DNA of 64,000 bases from Ch128b sp964527925 (GCA_964527925.1 CAZGQO010000001.1:62001-126000); one strand, 5' to 3'; shown: positions 46,044 through 55,917, counted from the first letter of the stretch. A program made the numbers and translations. The notes: generated from the letters alone by a model not told the origin.

Positions 46044-47669
46044 ATGAAAATTAAATATTCGGATATTCCAACCTTCCCAAAACTTTTTACTGATTATGTA
46101 GAGAATTTCGAAAATGTAAAGCAATTTTTCGAAAAAAATTTCAGAGACGAGAATGCCTTGATCAAGAACATAGAAGCTTTTGATAAATTACCTGAACACA
46201 GAGAAAAACTTGTAAGCATCATTAAAAATCAAACCGATTGGGAAAATATTTCAGAAAAAACTCAGCAGAATATTAATTCTTTACTAAACGAAAATACTTT
46301 TGCTGTAGTTACAGGGCAACAACTTGGTATACTTTCTGGTCCACTTTATACATTTTATAAAATAATCACTGCTATAAAATTGGCTGATCAATTAAATCAA
46401 AAATACTCTAAGCTTAATTTTGTTCCTGTCTTCTGGCTTGAAGGTGATGATCACGATTTTAATGAAGTGAATTGGATCAAAATCCTTGACAACGAAAATA
46501 AACTTACTAAAATTATTTATGACGATGGGCTTGATGCAGAAACAAATCGTGGACCTATGGGAAATTATAATTTCGATTTAATGATTGAACAGTTTATTGA
46601 AAAGATTTCATCAACACTAAGAGAAACAGAATTTAAACCAACTATCCTTGAGTTGATTAAAAAATACTATTACCCAGGGGCAAGTTTTAAATCTGGCTTT
46701 GTAGGTCTAATTAGAAATTTCTTTAATAAGCATGGATTAATAATTTTTGATCCACAAACTCGAGAAGCAAAAGATTTCATTAAACATATTTTCATCAAAG
46801 ATCTTGAGAATTATCGATTCATTTCTGAGGAATTAATTCTTCGCAGTGCTAAACTCGAAGATTCTTATCACGCTCAGGTGAAAATAAAACCAATTAATCT
46901 CTTTTATATCGAAGATGGCGGAAGATATTTAATTGAACCAGTAAACAATGAATTTCGATTAAAAGGTAAAAGGAAAAAATTTACTCTCGATCAACTTCTA
47001 GAAGAAATAAATAATTCACCTGAGAAATTTAGTCCAAATGTTATTCTCAGAACAGTATGTCAGGATTATTTGTTTCCAACAACGCATTATGTTGGTGGTC
47101 CTTCAGAGATTTGTTATCACTCTCAAATTTATCCTTATTATGCATTACACAATTTAACTCCCCCATTTCTCTTTCCACGATCGAGTGCAACAGTAATTGA
47201 AACTAAAGTTAAAAACATCCTTGAAAAATATAATCTTACTTTGCAAGACTTTTTTAATGACCTTGAAACTCTGGCAACACAAATCATGGACAAAAATTCT
47301 GAAGTAGTTGTAAGTGAAGTTATTCAAAATACAATTAATCAAATTAGCTTAGCTTTTGAATCTTTAAAGAATTCTCTAATAAAAGTTGATCAAACTCTGG
47401 CAGATGTTGTTGATAATGCAAACAATAAAACTGTACAATTAATTAATGTTGTAAAAGAAAAATCATTAGCCGCTCAAAGAAGAAAGAACGAAATTATTTT
47501 AAGGCAAATCTATACAACTTCTAATATTTTATTCCCTGATGAAAATTTGCAGGAAAGAGAAATCAATTTCATTTACTTTGCAAATAAATATTCTCTTAAT
47601 TTCATTGACTTTATATTTGATAGACTGGATATCAACGATTTCAATCATCAAATAATAGAGATTGGTTAA
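46044..47669 (+). CDS. bshC: Bacillithiol biosynthesis cysteine-adding enzyme BshC
   Basis: BshC joins cysteine to glucosaminyl-malate in the last step of bacillithiol synthesis, a low-molecular-weight thiol. The sequence has the family block AVVTGQQLGILSGPLYTFYKIITAIKL-type start (split in the gene as VTGQQLGILSGP, YTFYKIITAIKLA), FVPVFWLEGDDHDFNEV and FPTTHYVGGPSEICYHSQ. A coiled-coil region lies in the C-terminal third. Length (541) matches the family. Its ribosome site (GAGG) is clear. BshA and BshB are not in the window. It stands alone between tRNA-Ala and a terminator. Confidence 0.93.
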   Translation: MKIKYSDIPTFPKLFTDYVENFENVKQFFEKNFRDENALIKNIEAFDKLPEHREKLVSIIKNQTDWENISEKTQQNINSLLNENTFAVVTGQQLGILSGPLYTFYKIITAIKLADQLNQKYSKLNFVPVFWLEGDDHDFNEVNWIKILDNENKLTKIIYDDGLDAETNRGPMGNYNFDLMIEQFIEKISSTLRETEFKPTILELIKKYYYPGASFKSGFVGLIRNFFNKHGLIIFDPQTREAKDFIKHIFIKDLENYRFISEELILRSAKLEDSYHAQVKIKPINLFYIEDGGRYLIEPVNNEFRLKGKRKKFTLDQLLEEINNSPEKFSPNVILRTVCQDYLFPTTHYVGGPSEICYHSQIYPYYALHNLTPPFLFPRSSATVIETKVKNILEKYNLTLQDFFNDLETLATQIMDKNSEVVVSEVIQNTINQISLAFESLKNSLIKVDQTLADVVDNANNKTVQLINVVKEKSLAAQRRKNEIILRQIYTTSNILFPDENLQEREINFIYFANKYSLNFIDFIFDRLDINDFNHQIIEIG

Positions 47670-47686
47670 AATTTAAAACTAAAAAA

Positions 47687-47702
47687 TCAGGCAGAAGCCT
47701 GA
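47687..47702. terminator. Short bidirectional terminator
   Basis: A six-base-pair stem (TCAGGC / GCCTGA) with an AGAA loop lies between convergent bshC and the GH130 remnant. The minus-strand T-run (ATTTTTT) is good and the plus-strand tail (CTTTTC) is fair. Confidence 0.65.
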
Positions 47703-47720
47703 CTTTTCTAATTAAATTAC

Positions 47721-48688
47721 TCATACCCATCTTTTAGATTCTTCTGCATCCGGACAATTGATCAAATATTCTTTAATTTCTTTTAGAATGCCTGTTGCAA
47801 GTGCAATTGAAGTATCTGCTGCACCATAATATAATCTCACTTCATCACCTTCAACAATCCAACCACCTGGGAAGACTACATCATCAACATCACCTTCTCT
47901 TTCATAATATTCTCTCGGACCAAAGATCCATTCGTCACTGCGTTTTAAAACTTTTGATGGATCACTTTATCCAGTAAAGCTAATTAAAGTCGATAAATTG
48001 ATCCTCTGGCAGTTTTCTTTACGCCATGATAAAGTATAATCCACCCTTCAGTCGTATAAATTGGAGGTGGAGAAAGCCCAATTTTATTTGCGTCCCACCA
48101 TGCACCATCACGAGCACGAATTAAAATTCTATGTTCTCCCCAGTGTAAAAGATCAGGTGAATAAGAAATCCAGATGTGAGTAGCGTTGTAGGGTGTAGAA
48201 ATAATAGGTCTATGAATTAATGCCCAGCGATTATTGAACTTGACTGGGAATTAAGCAGCATCTTTATCTTCCGGTGGTAAGATTGCCCCAACTTTTTCAA
48301 AGGTTTCAAAATCTTCTTTGAAAGCAAGAGAGACAAGAGGACCACCGTGTGAGTAAGCTGTGTAAGTTATTGCATACTTTTTTAAATCTTCGAGATAAGT
48401 AATTCTTGGATCTTCAATTCCCCAGATTGCTTCAGGAAATTTTTCTGGTTCTGGAACTAAAGTAAGTTTTTCGTCAATCACCCAGTCATCAAAACCATTT
48501 TTACTTCGTGCAACTATTAAATTTGAAATTCCTCGCATATCTTCAACACGCATCAGAAGAATTGTTTCATCTTTATATTTTGTTGCACCGGCATTAAAGA
48601 CAGAATTCGCTTTGAATGGAATATCCTTAATAGTAATGATAGGATTTTTTGAGTATCGTTTGAACAATTCAAGTTTTGAATTACTCAT
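47721..48688 (-). pseudogene. Broken GH130 glycoside phosphorylase
   Basis: The intact first 145 residues carry the GH130 pattern (NSVFNAGATKYKDETILLMRVED, AIWGIEDPRITYL with the catalytic Asp). A TAA at 48251-48253 follows KDAA, where Leu is expected before FPVKFNNRWALIHRP. The frame continues to SPDLLHWGEHRIL and GSIYRL, then meets TAA at 47984-47986. One base is missing near 47964-47968; beyond it the frame is coherent again (RSDEWIFGPREYYERE, DVVFPGGWIVEGDEVRLYYG, IALATGIL) to a normal stop. Family members phosphorolyse beta-mannosides. With at least three lesions this gene is probably not functional, unless the lesions are assembly errors. The GT4-type pseudogene lies just upstream. Confidence 0.88.
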
Positions 48689-48722
48689 ACCAATCCTCCA
48701 TTATTTTTAGGATATAAAATTT

Positions 48723-51012
48723 TTAATCTTCCAGATGTTTTACATTCTCATAAGCTTTAACCATATTTTCAATTCTATAAATTTCTGCAAGTGAAATTAA
48801 AAAGCTTAAAGTTGACTCAGCACCCTGATTCAAGTTAACTCTATCAACCAGTAAAACATCATAACAACCACCTGTCGTCGCATCGTATAAAGGAAGTCCA
48901 AGATCATATTTACCAAAGAACAACTCAAATATTGTTTTCGATAAATCATACCACTCTGAATCATCTGTGACGTGATAAGCATCCACACAAGCAAGAATTG
49001 CATCACAGACTGAAAAAGGTTGTTGATCAAATTTTGCTTTATGTTCATTTCTAACAAACCATCCATTCGAACCGATTGGAGAAAAATATCCTTTCTCGTT
49101 CATCTGCTGATCAATTAACCATCGTAAAGATTCCAGACCAACTCTAATTACCTCAGAATTTTTCATTGAAAAACCACTCAAAATCAATGCTTGAGAAATT
49201 TTTGCGTTATCATATGTAAGATAATTTTCAAACCATTTCCATTTCTCATCAGAAACAGCAGCGTATAAGTTCATAAGTTTTTGAACAAGTTCATCTCTAA
49301 TGCTTAAAACCAATAGGTCACCACTCATCTTCTGTAAATATTCATTAATTCCAAGTAAACCAAATGCCCATGATCTTGGAGAAGTTAATTCAGGAATAAT
49401 TACAACTGATTCATTGAATAATTGAGTTGCCCAGATTTGTAAATTTTTCTTTGGTGATTTGTTTACGACTGTCCCAAGAGCCCAAACAGCTCAACCCTGC
49501 GAATCATCTGACCCAATTTCTTCCATCCATTCTCTTTCGAAGTTCATGAAATTTCTAAATCTCTTCTTTTTTTGATTAAAAGCGTATTCAACAAAACTTG
49601 CATAGGAATTTGAAAGGTTATAAACTTTTTCATCAGCTATACTAAGATCATCAAGAAGAACAGTAAACAACAAAGCTCTCGCATTATCATCTAAACAATA
49701 TCCATCCGAATATCTTGGTATCGAAAATCTTAAATGCTGAAATATTCCAATTGAATCTGACAAAGTAATTAAATGATTTAAATTAAAATTAGGTAAGTCC
49801 ATTCTTTGATCATCTAAAGTTTTAAGTGGTGTAATCAGACCAAATTTTTGAGTTGCAAGTTCACGGGCTCTTTGAAATGAGTTAATATATAAATGAGCAA
49901 TATTACTCCACACCATTTCCCGACCTAACATGTATGCTTTCTTTCTCATCGAGTGTCTTTTAGCTTCGTTTTCTAGTAAATCAATAATCGCATCAGCGAT
50001 CGCATCGGAATCTTTGAATGAAACTATAATACCTCTATTCTCTGCAAGTAATTCCTTAGCATGCCAGTATGGAGTAGAAATAACTGCTTTTCCACAACCG
50101 AAAGAATATGATAAAGTACCTGAAGTTATCTGTGCTTTATTTAGATATAGAGTGAGTTAAATATCAGCAGCACCAATAAATTCTTTCAACTCATCTGAAT
50201 CAACAAATCTATTGTAGAAAATTACATTTTTTTTAATTCTAAGATCATTAGCGAGTCTAACGAGATTCAATCGGTATGACTCACCCTGTTCTTTCAAAAT
50301 GTTGGGATGAGTTGCACCAAGAATTATATACATTACATTCGGAAATTTAGAAATGACTTTTGGCAGAGCTCAGAGAACATATTCAATTCCTTTCCCCGGA
50401 GAAATTAAACCAAAAGTTAAAATTACAAATTTACCTTCAACACCAAATCTATCTTTACAAAAGTTTGTATCTACAAACGGCATATCAGGTATGCCGTGTG
50501 GAACCAAACATATTTTTTCATCATCGACTTAATAAATTTCTTTTAGAAATACCTTTCCTCTTTCAGTCATTGTAATAACTTTTGATGAATACATTATCAC
50601 TTCTTTAAGTACTTCTCTTTTGATCTGGAATAGGTCGATCAAGGATTGTATGGAGAGTTGTAACTATTGGCATCTTTAAATTTCTAATCAATGCGAGAAT
50701 GTGGCAGCCTTCGACTCCACCAAAAATTCCGTATTTATGTTGAAGAAAGACAATATCAACATTGTTAAAATTCAAAAAATCGGCTGACTTTTAATAAGAA
50801 GAAATATCTTGCTTAATTATTTCGAATCTAACTTCAAGCGGGTAATCAAAGCTTTGATTTTTATCAGTAATAGCGAGAACTATTAATTCTGTTTGAGGAT
50901 ATTGAGATTTTATGGAATGATATAAATCATAAGTAAATGTTGCGATACCATATTGTCGGGGTAAATAATTTCCCACAAAAGCAATCTTTTTTACTTTGTT
51001 CCTCTCTGCCAT
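48723..51012 (-). pseudogene. Broken GT4-type glycosyltransferase with C-terminal helical domain
   Basis: Read through its lesions this is a protein of about 760 residues. The first 400 are GT-B glycosyltransferase (AFVGNYLPRQYGIATFTYDL, FLQHKYGIFGG, TFGLISPGKGIEYVL, ILGATHPN, GTLSYSFGCGKAVISTPY). The rest is a helical-toroid-like part (RYSDGYCLDDNARALLF, ESTLSFLISLAEI). In-frame stops lie at 50791-50793, 50529-50531, 50370-50372, 50157-50159 and 49491-49493 (the last where Arg is expected before AVWALGT, as from CGA to TGA). An extra base lies in a T-run near 50618-50621 on the plus strand. The flanking protein is well conserved, so decay is recent. Such genes often pair with GH130 in sugar-chain metabolism. 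Confidence 0.88.
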
Positions 51013-51165
51013 TATTTGCCTCCATTTTTTTGATTGCCTCTTATAATTTGAATCATTTCATTCAAAAAAGCCCATTCAGGTTCCAATTTCTTAACCTAAT
51101 GTTAACATTAAATTAACAATAAATAAATTTTATAAGATTATACTTGACAAAAGTTAGAGGTTGAT

Positions 51166-51717
51166 ATGAGACCATTAGTAGAAAAATTATTTCTCCTTGA
51201 GGATTTATTTGTGATTTCATTAAATCACATACTCAATTCAAAAATTATGTTTCAAAGATTGGTAAAACAATTTTTTGTATTATTATCAAAAATTGGAAAC
51301 GGCGGTTTGTATCTTTTATCAGTTGTTTTTATTTCTTTAACCAGAGTTAATGGTTTTGAAATCTTTCTTTGTTTTATGATTGGATTTATGTTAGAACGAA
51401 TCCTTTATTTTAGTATTAAAAAATCGACAAAACGATTAAGACCATTTGAAAAATTACAAATCACAGATATACTCTTAATGCCTCCTGATAAATATAGTTT
51501 TCCATCGGGACATACTTCTGCTGCTTTCTTATATGCAACAATATTAATTTCATTTTATCCTGCCTTCGCTGTACCATTGATAGTTCATGCGATTCTTGTT
51601 GGCATATCAAGAATTATATTAAATTTACATTATCCATCGGATGTGTTTTTTGGTATGATTATCGGTTATTCAACAGCTAAACTATCATTTGAAATTATAA
51701 AGCTAATCAGCCTATGA
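51166..51717 (+). CDS. PAP2-family membrane phosphatase
   Basis: A type 2 phosphatidic acid phosphatase-like protein (183 residues) with several membrane segments. All three catalytic motifs are intact: K-x6-RP as KKSTKRLRP, PSGH as FPSGHTSAAF, and SR-x5-H-x3-D as SRIILNLHYPSD. Substrates in this family include undecaprenyl diphosphate, phosphatidic acid and other lipid phosphates. An AGAGGT ribosome site precedes the ATG. The stop overlaps the ATG of the GH1 gene by four bases. It diverges from the broken glycosyltransferase gene 153 bases away. With its glycolipid-type neighbours a lipid-phosphate substrate is likely, but this is inference. Confidence 0.88.
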   Translation: MRPLVEKLFLLEDLFVISLNHILNSKIMFQRLVKQFFVLLSKIGNGGLYLLSVVFISLTRVNGFEIFLCFMIGFMLERILYFSIKKSTKRLRPFEKLQITDILLMPPDKYSFPSGHTSAAFLYATILISFYPAFAVPLIVHAILVGISRIILNLHYPSDVFFGMIIGYSTAKLSFEIIKLISL

Positions 51718-53003
51718 AAAAATTTTACTGGGGAACTGCCACATCTTCATTTCAAATAGAAGGACATATTGAAAATGATTTTACTCGATGGAAGAAAGAG
51801 GGTAAATTTAAGAAGGATAATCTTAATCCTAATTACGATAATGGTTCAAATCACTGGTTAATGTGGGAAGACGATTTTCAATTATTGAAAGAACTTGGTG
51901 TGAACGCTTATAGATTTTCAATTGAATGGTCTCGCATTCAACCTGAGTATAAAAAATTTTCTGAGAAAACGTTAGATCAATACGAAAAGATGATTGATTT
52001 TCTTTTTGCCAATTCGATTGAACCATTTCTGACGCTGCATCATTTTTCTCATCCAGTTTGGTTTCATGAGAAATTTCCCTGGCATCAAAAAGATTCTTCA
52101 GAAGTTTTTGTTGAATTTGCAGATAAGATTGTCAAAAGATTTAAGGATAGAATTAAATTCTGGATAACATTTAACGAACCACTCGTCTGGGTAATGGCAG
52201 GATATGGCGAAGGTAATTTTCCACCAGGCTACAAAGATCTTTATTTAATGATGGAAGCATTATATAACATGCTGAATGCACACGCATTAAGTTATGATTT
52301 AATAAAATCAGAAATAGCTGAGTCTGAAGTTGGCATAGCAAAACACTTCATATTTTTTAAAGATGATCGTAGGTGGCTGATTCTTGACAAAGCTGTTAGA
52401 AAAAAAATTCATAATTTCTTCAACAAAATGATTCTGGATGCATTCCAGACAAATAAATTAATTGCATCACTACAACCTCTACTGAAATACGAAAAAGAAA
52501 TTGAACTTAATGATAAAATTGATTTCTGGGGAATTAATTATTACTACAGACTCTTTACAAAATTTAAGCTGAGTTTAAGTAATCAATTTTATTTTTATGC
52601 TAAACATCCTCAGACAGATACTGGCTGGGAGATTTATCCTAAAGGTTTATATAAAATGATTAAAATGGTTTCTAACTACAATAAAAAGATTTTTATCACT
52701 GAGAATGGAATTGCAACAAATGATGAAAACATCAGGAAGAAATTCATAAAAAAACATTTAAAGTTTGTAAAGAAAGCAATTTCAAAAGGATATGATGTTA
52801 ATGGCTACTTTTACTGGAGTTTAATTGATAACTATGAATGGATTTTTGGAAAATCTAAAAGATTCGGCCTTATCTTTGTTGATTATGAACAAAAGTTCAA
52901 GCGAATTAAGAAAGAAAGTTTTAATTACTACAAAGAAATCATTAAAAAGACAGATAAAGAAATTCAATCAATCAAAACAATAAAATCAGACTATGATACT
53001 TGA
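51714..53003 (+). CDS. GH1-family beta-glycosidase
   Basis: A retaining beta-glycosidase with the TIM-barrel motifs of family 1: FYWGTATSSFQIEG at the N-terminus, the acid/base Glu155 in TFNEP, the nucleophile Glu330 in ITENGIA, GVNAYRFSIEWSRI and GYFYWSLIDNYEW at the C-terminus. No signal peptide is present, so it acts in the cytoplasm or at the inner face of the membrane. It overlaps PAP2 by four bases and the GT21 gene by 11. The usual products are beta-glucosides or beta-galactosides. Given the neighbours it may process a glycosyl-lipid or its precursor. The exact aglycone is unknown. Confidence 0.9.
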   Translation: MKKFYWGTATSSFQIEGHIENDFTRWKKEGKFKKDNLNPNYDNGSNHWLMWEDDFQLLKELGVNAYRFSIEWSRIQPEYKKFSEKTLDQYEKMIDFLFANSIEPFLTLHHFSHPVWFHEKFPWHQKDSSEVFVEFADKIVKRFKDRIKFWITFNEPLVWVMAGYGEGNFPPGYKDLYLMMEALYNMLNAHALSYDLIKSEIAESEVGIAKHFIFFKDDRRWLILDKAVRKKIHNFFNKMILDAFQTNKLIASLQPLLKYEKEIELNDKIDFWGINYYYRLFTKFKLSLSNQFYFYAKHPQTDTGWEIYPKGLYKMIKMVSNYNKKIFITENGIATNDENIRKKFIKKHLKFVKKAISKGYDVNGYFYWSLIDNYEWIFGKSKRFGLIFVDYEQKFKRIKKESFNYYKEIIKKTDKEIQSIKTIKSDYDT

Positions 53004-54141
53004 AGTAATTTTTTTCACTGCAATAATTATAAGTCTCTCATACCATCTTATTGTATTAATACAGATGAAAATCAACTTTATAAGAGACGAAAAATTTTTG
53101 AAGAGAACTGAATCAATTTCATACTTTCCTCGAGTTTCAATTCTAAAACCACTCAAAGGAATAGACGACGAACTATATGAAAACATTAAATCATTTTTTG
53201 AATTAGATTATCCTGACTATGAAATTATCTTCGGTTTTCATTCATCTGCTGATCCTGCCTTAAAAATTGTTCAGGAAATCTCGGAAAATCATAAACATAT
53301 TCTATCCAAAATAATTGTAAGTGAAAGAGAAATTGGTTTAAATCCGAAAGTCAATAACTTAACAAACATCTTTCCACATGCAACTGGAGAGATAATTTTT
53401 ATAAGTGATAGCAATACAAGGGTGGAAAAAGATTTTTTAAGAAAAATAATCAGATATTTCTTAGATGAAAAAGTTGGGTTGGTTTCTGCTGCTATAAAAG
53501 GAAAAGGTGCTCGAAATCTCTTTGCCCTCTTCGAAAATTTACATTTGAACACTTTCATAATTGGAATAGTGCAGGCTGCAAGTTCAATTGCAAATATTCA
53601 AATTACAATTGGGAAAGCAATTTTAGTTAGAAAATCCATTCTTGATAAACTTGACGGTTTCAAATTTCTTAAGGATTTCTTAGCTGAAGATCATTTGTTG
53701 GGATTGGAGGTCAAAAGACTTGGGTATAAGATTATTACTTCAACTATCTCAATTGAAAATATTAATAAACATTGGTCATTCAAGAAATTAGCTAACAGGC
53801 ATCGAAGATGGACTTTAATGAGATTAACAATTAATCCAATTTTTTATATGCTGGAACCTTTAACTAATACAACTTCACTTTCAATTATTTTGGTTTTAAT
53901 AAACTTCAATTATTTGATAATTGCTTTGAGTACAGTACTTACGAAAATTATTTTTGATTATTTTTTGTCAAAAATTTTTAAGACAGAACTTTCATTAAAA
54001 CACTTTTTGATTGTTCCAACTAAAGACATTGTGATGGGAATCCTGTGGTTCACTCCTTTTATCTCAAATAAAATTTCATGGCGGGAATCAATCTTAAAAG
54101 TTACATCAAATTCCCATGTGATTGCAGTAAAAAATTATTAG
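52993..54141 (+). CDS. Ceramide-glucosyltransferase-like (GT21) glycosyltransferase
   Basis: A membrane-bound glycosyltransferase of the GT21/HpnI type. An N-terminal anchor precedes the catalytic part: RVSILKPLKGIDDELYEN, DYEIIFGFHSSADPAL, FISDSNTRV (Asp139), AEDHLLGLEV (Asp233) and RHRRWTLMR (residues 269-277), which match the D1, D2, D3 and (R)xxRW motifs of ceramide glucosyltransferases. Two or more membrane segments follow, then KDIVMGILWFTPFI, typical of the HpnI subgroup. The acceptor may be a ceramide, a hopanoid or another lipid. It overlaps the GH1 gene by 11 bases. No hopanoid cyclase or sphingolipid gene is in the window. Confidence 0.88.
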   Translation: MILEVIFFTAIIISLSYHLIVLIQMKINFIRDEKFLKRTESISYFPRVSILKPLKGIDDELYENIKSFFELDYPDYEIIFGFHSSADPALKIVQEISENHKHILSKIIVSEREIGLNPKVNNLTNIFPHATGEIIFISDSNTRVEKDFLRKIIRYFLDEKVGLVSAAIKGKGARNLFALFENLHLNTFIIGIVQAASSIANIQITIGKAILVRKSILDKLDGFKFLKDFLAEDHLLGLEVKRLGYKIITSTISIENINKHWSFKKLANRHRRWTLMRLTINPIFYMLEPLTNTTSLSIILVLINFNYLIIALSTVLTKIIFDYFLSKIFKTELSLKHFLIVPTKDIVMGILWFTPFISNKISWRESILKVTSNSHVIAVKNY

Positions 54142-54328
54142 TAATAAAATTTTAATCGAAAAATCTTATTCAATAATCGCAGATTAAAATAGTTCGATTA
54201 CTTGAAAATTTATTAGAATTTCTAATTCATCATCCATTGATTAAAACCGTGAAGTAGAAAGAAACGAAAAAAATTATTAAATTGCAGTTGTAATCCAAAA
54301 ATTGTTCTACACATTTTGATCATCAAAT

Positions 54329-54403
54329 CGGGGAGTAGCTCAGCCCGGCTAGAGCGCTTGGTTTGGGACCAAGAAGTCGCAGGTTCGAATCCTGTCTCCC
54401 CGA
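54329..54403 (+). tRNA. tRNA-Pro (TGG anticodon)
   Basis: A full cloverleaf can be folded: acceptor CGGGGAG with CTCCCCG, D-arm GCTC/GAGC, anticodon arm CTTGG-TTTGGGA-CCAAG with anticodon TGG, and T-arm GCAGG-TTCGAAT-CCTGT. The discriminator is A, and no CCA is encoded (the next bases are CTT). Confidence 0.95.
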
Positions 54404-54581
54404 CTTATTCATAAACAATCCAAGTTTTCGCTTCTCCATGTAAATTTCTCTTCAATTAATACTATTTGTAAAAATTCTAATTAGATTCTTTTACAATTAT
54501 AGTTTGAATTTAAATTTTTAGTTAATTGTATTTCATTTTAAATATTTTTTTAAATTGAAATAGACAATAAAAATTTTTTCT

Positions 54582-55352
54582 ATGGCTTCAAAAGTTTTTC
54601 AGTCACCACTATTAATAATTCCATCGATAGATATTAAAGATGGGAAATTGGTCAGGATCGTTCAGGGAATTCCAAAAGTTGCTTCAGCAGATTACCCCGA
54701 TGATCCAGTTGAAATGGCTAAAATATGGCGTGCTGAAAATGCTAAATGTTTACATGTAGTCGATTTTGATGGTGCATGGTATGGTTCAAACAAAAATCTT
54801 CCTGTCATTGAAAAATTAATTGAATCAGTTGTAATACCAGTACAGGTTGGCGGTGGACTTCGTACAATTGATAAAATCAGAACAGCATTTGAAATTGGTG
54901 CAGCACGAGTTATTATTGGTACAATTGCCATTACTAATCCAGAAATACTTCAGCAAGCTCTTGACGAATTTGGACCGGATAAAATTCTTGTTTCGATGGA
55001 TATTATAAAAAACACTGTTATCATCAAAGGTAGAAAAGCACATTCTACACTCAATCCAGTGAGTCTTGGTTTGAACTTAAAATCAATGGGAGTCAAAAGA
55101 TTAATTGTAACCGATGTCGAAAGAAATGGTTTGTTGCTTGGTCCAAACCTGGAATTGTTGAAACTTATTGCTAAGAAGGTTGGACTAAAGATAACTGCAT
55201 CTGGAGGAATTTCTGGATATAAAGATTTAATTTCACTTATGGATTTGACTGATTATGGAGTCGATTCTGTGATCATTGGTAGAGCTTTATATGAAAATAA
55301 ATTCCCCTGTCAAGAGTTATGGCGTATTGCAGAAAAAGGAACAATAGTATAA
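54582..55352 (+). CDS. hisA: HisA-type phosphoribosylformimino-AICAR ribotide isomerase
   Basis: A (beta-alpha)8 isomerase of histidine synthesis. It shows two half-barrel repeats: LLIIPSIDIKDGKLVRIVQG with the catalytic Asp17, VPVQVGGGLRTIDKIRTAFE-like (split VIPVQVGGGLRT), ARVIIGTIA, then VTDVERNG with the second Asp, ITASGGISG and SVIIGRALYE. Length (256) is normal. No other his gene is in the window, so it stands alone. HisF is related but lacks these exact residues. The solitary context leaves room for a HisA/TrpF dual role as in PriA, but nothing in the sequence shows it. The ribosome site is weak. Confidence 0.85.
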   Translation: MASKVFQSPLLIIPSIDIKDGKLVRIVQGIPKVASADYPDDPVEMAKIWRAENAKCLHVVDFDGAWYGSNKNLPVIEKLIESVVIPVQVGGGLRTIDKIRTAFEIGAARVIIGTIAITNPEILQQALDEFGPDKILVSMDIIKNTVIIKGRKAHSTLNPVSLGLNLKSMGVKRLIVTDVERNGLLLGPNLELLKLIAKKVGLKITASGGISGYKDLISLMDLTDYGVDSVIIGRALYENKFPCQELWRIAEKGTIV

Positions 55353-55362
55353 ATTAAAGTCG

Positions 55363-55917
55363 ATGGAAATAGAAAACACTCAAATAAAAGTTAAAAGTAG
55401 TCTCTGGTCAAACATCTTCAAGAAAGAAAGTGATGATGAGAAGATTATTAACTTTCTCAAAAAGTTTCCCGCTTTTTCTGATTTGAAAAAACGAGAGTTA
55501 AAATTAATTCGAAGAATTGTTCAAATACGGGAATATTTACCTAATGAAACAATTTTTTACGAAGGTGATCCAGGACTTTCAATGTTTATTATCGAAAGTG
55601 GAAAAGTTGAAATCTCCCACACATTTAAATCTGGAATTAAACAAGAACTGGCGATTCTTTTTTCAGGTGATTTTATGGGCGAGATGAGCGTACTTGTTGA
55701 AAACAATCGAACTGCAACTGCTACTGCATTAACTGAAACAAGACTGATGATAATCTTTAGACCTGATTTACTTGAATTGATTAAAAAAGAACCGCAATTA
55801 GGAAATAAAATTCTCCTTGGTTTTGTCAAAATTTTTGTTGAAAAACTAAGAAATCTTAATAGTGACTATCTAAACCTCTACGAACTATTGAATTTCGAAA
55901 AACAAATTGATCAGTGA
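55363..55917 (+). CDS. Cyclic nucleotide-binding domain protein
   Basis: A 184-residue protein with one cyclic nucleotide-binding domain (about residues 38-160): LPNETIFYEGDPGLSMFIIESGKVEIS, then the phosphate-binding cassette GDFMGEMSVLVENNRTATATA, in which the usual Arg-Ala-Ala-Thr is Arg-Thr-Ala-Thr, and ETRLMIIFRPDLLELI. There is no helix-turn-helix, so it is not a CRP-type regulator. A coiled or helical tail follows (NKILLGFVKIFVEKLRNLNSDYLNL). It starts ten bases after hisA and ends just before the Usp gene. Possibly a small signalling adaptor. The ligand is unknown. Confidence 0.85.
   Translation: MEIENTQIKVKSSLWSNIFKKESDDEKIINFLKKFPAFSDLKKRELKLIRRIVQIREYLPNETIFYEGDPGLSMFIIESGKVEISHTFKSGIKQELAILFSGDFMGEMSVLVENNRTATATALTETRLMIIFRPDLLELIKKEPQLGNKILLGFVKIFVEKLRNLNSDYLNLYELLNFEKQIDQ

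Noticed and set aside
47721..51012. Stop-codon reassignment instead of pseudogenes
   Set aside because: TAA and TGA end many tightly packed genes here with exact overlaps, so they are normal stops. The loci also contain frameshifts, which recoding would not explain.
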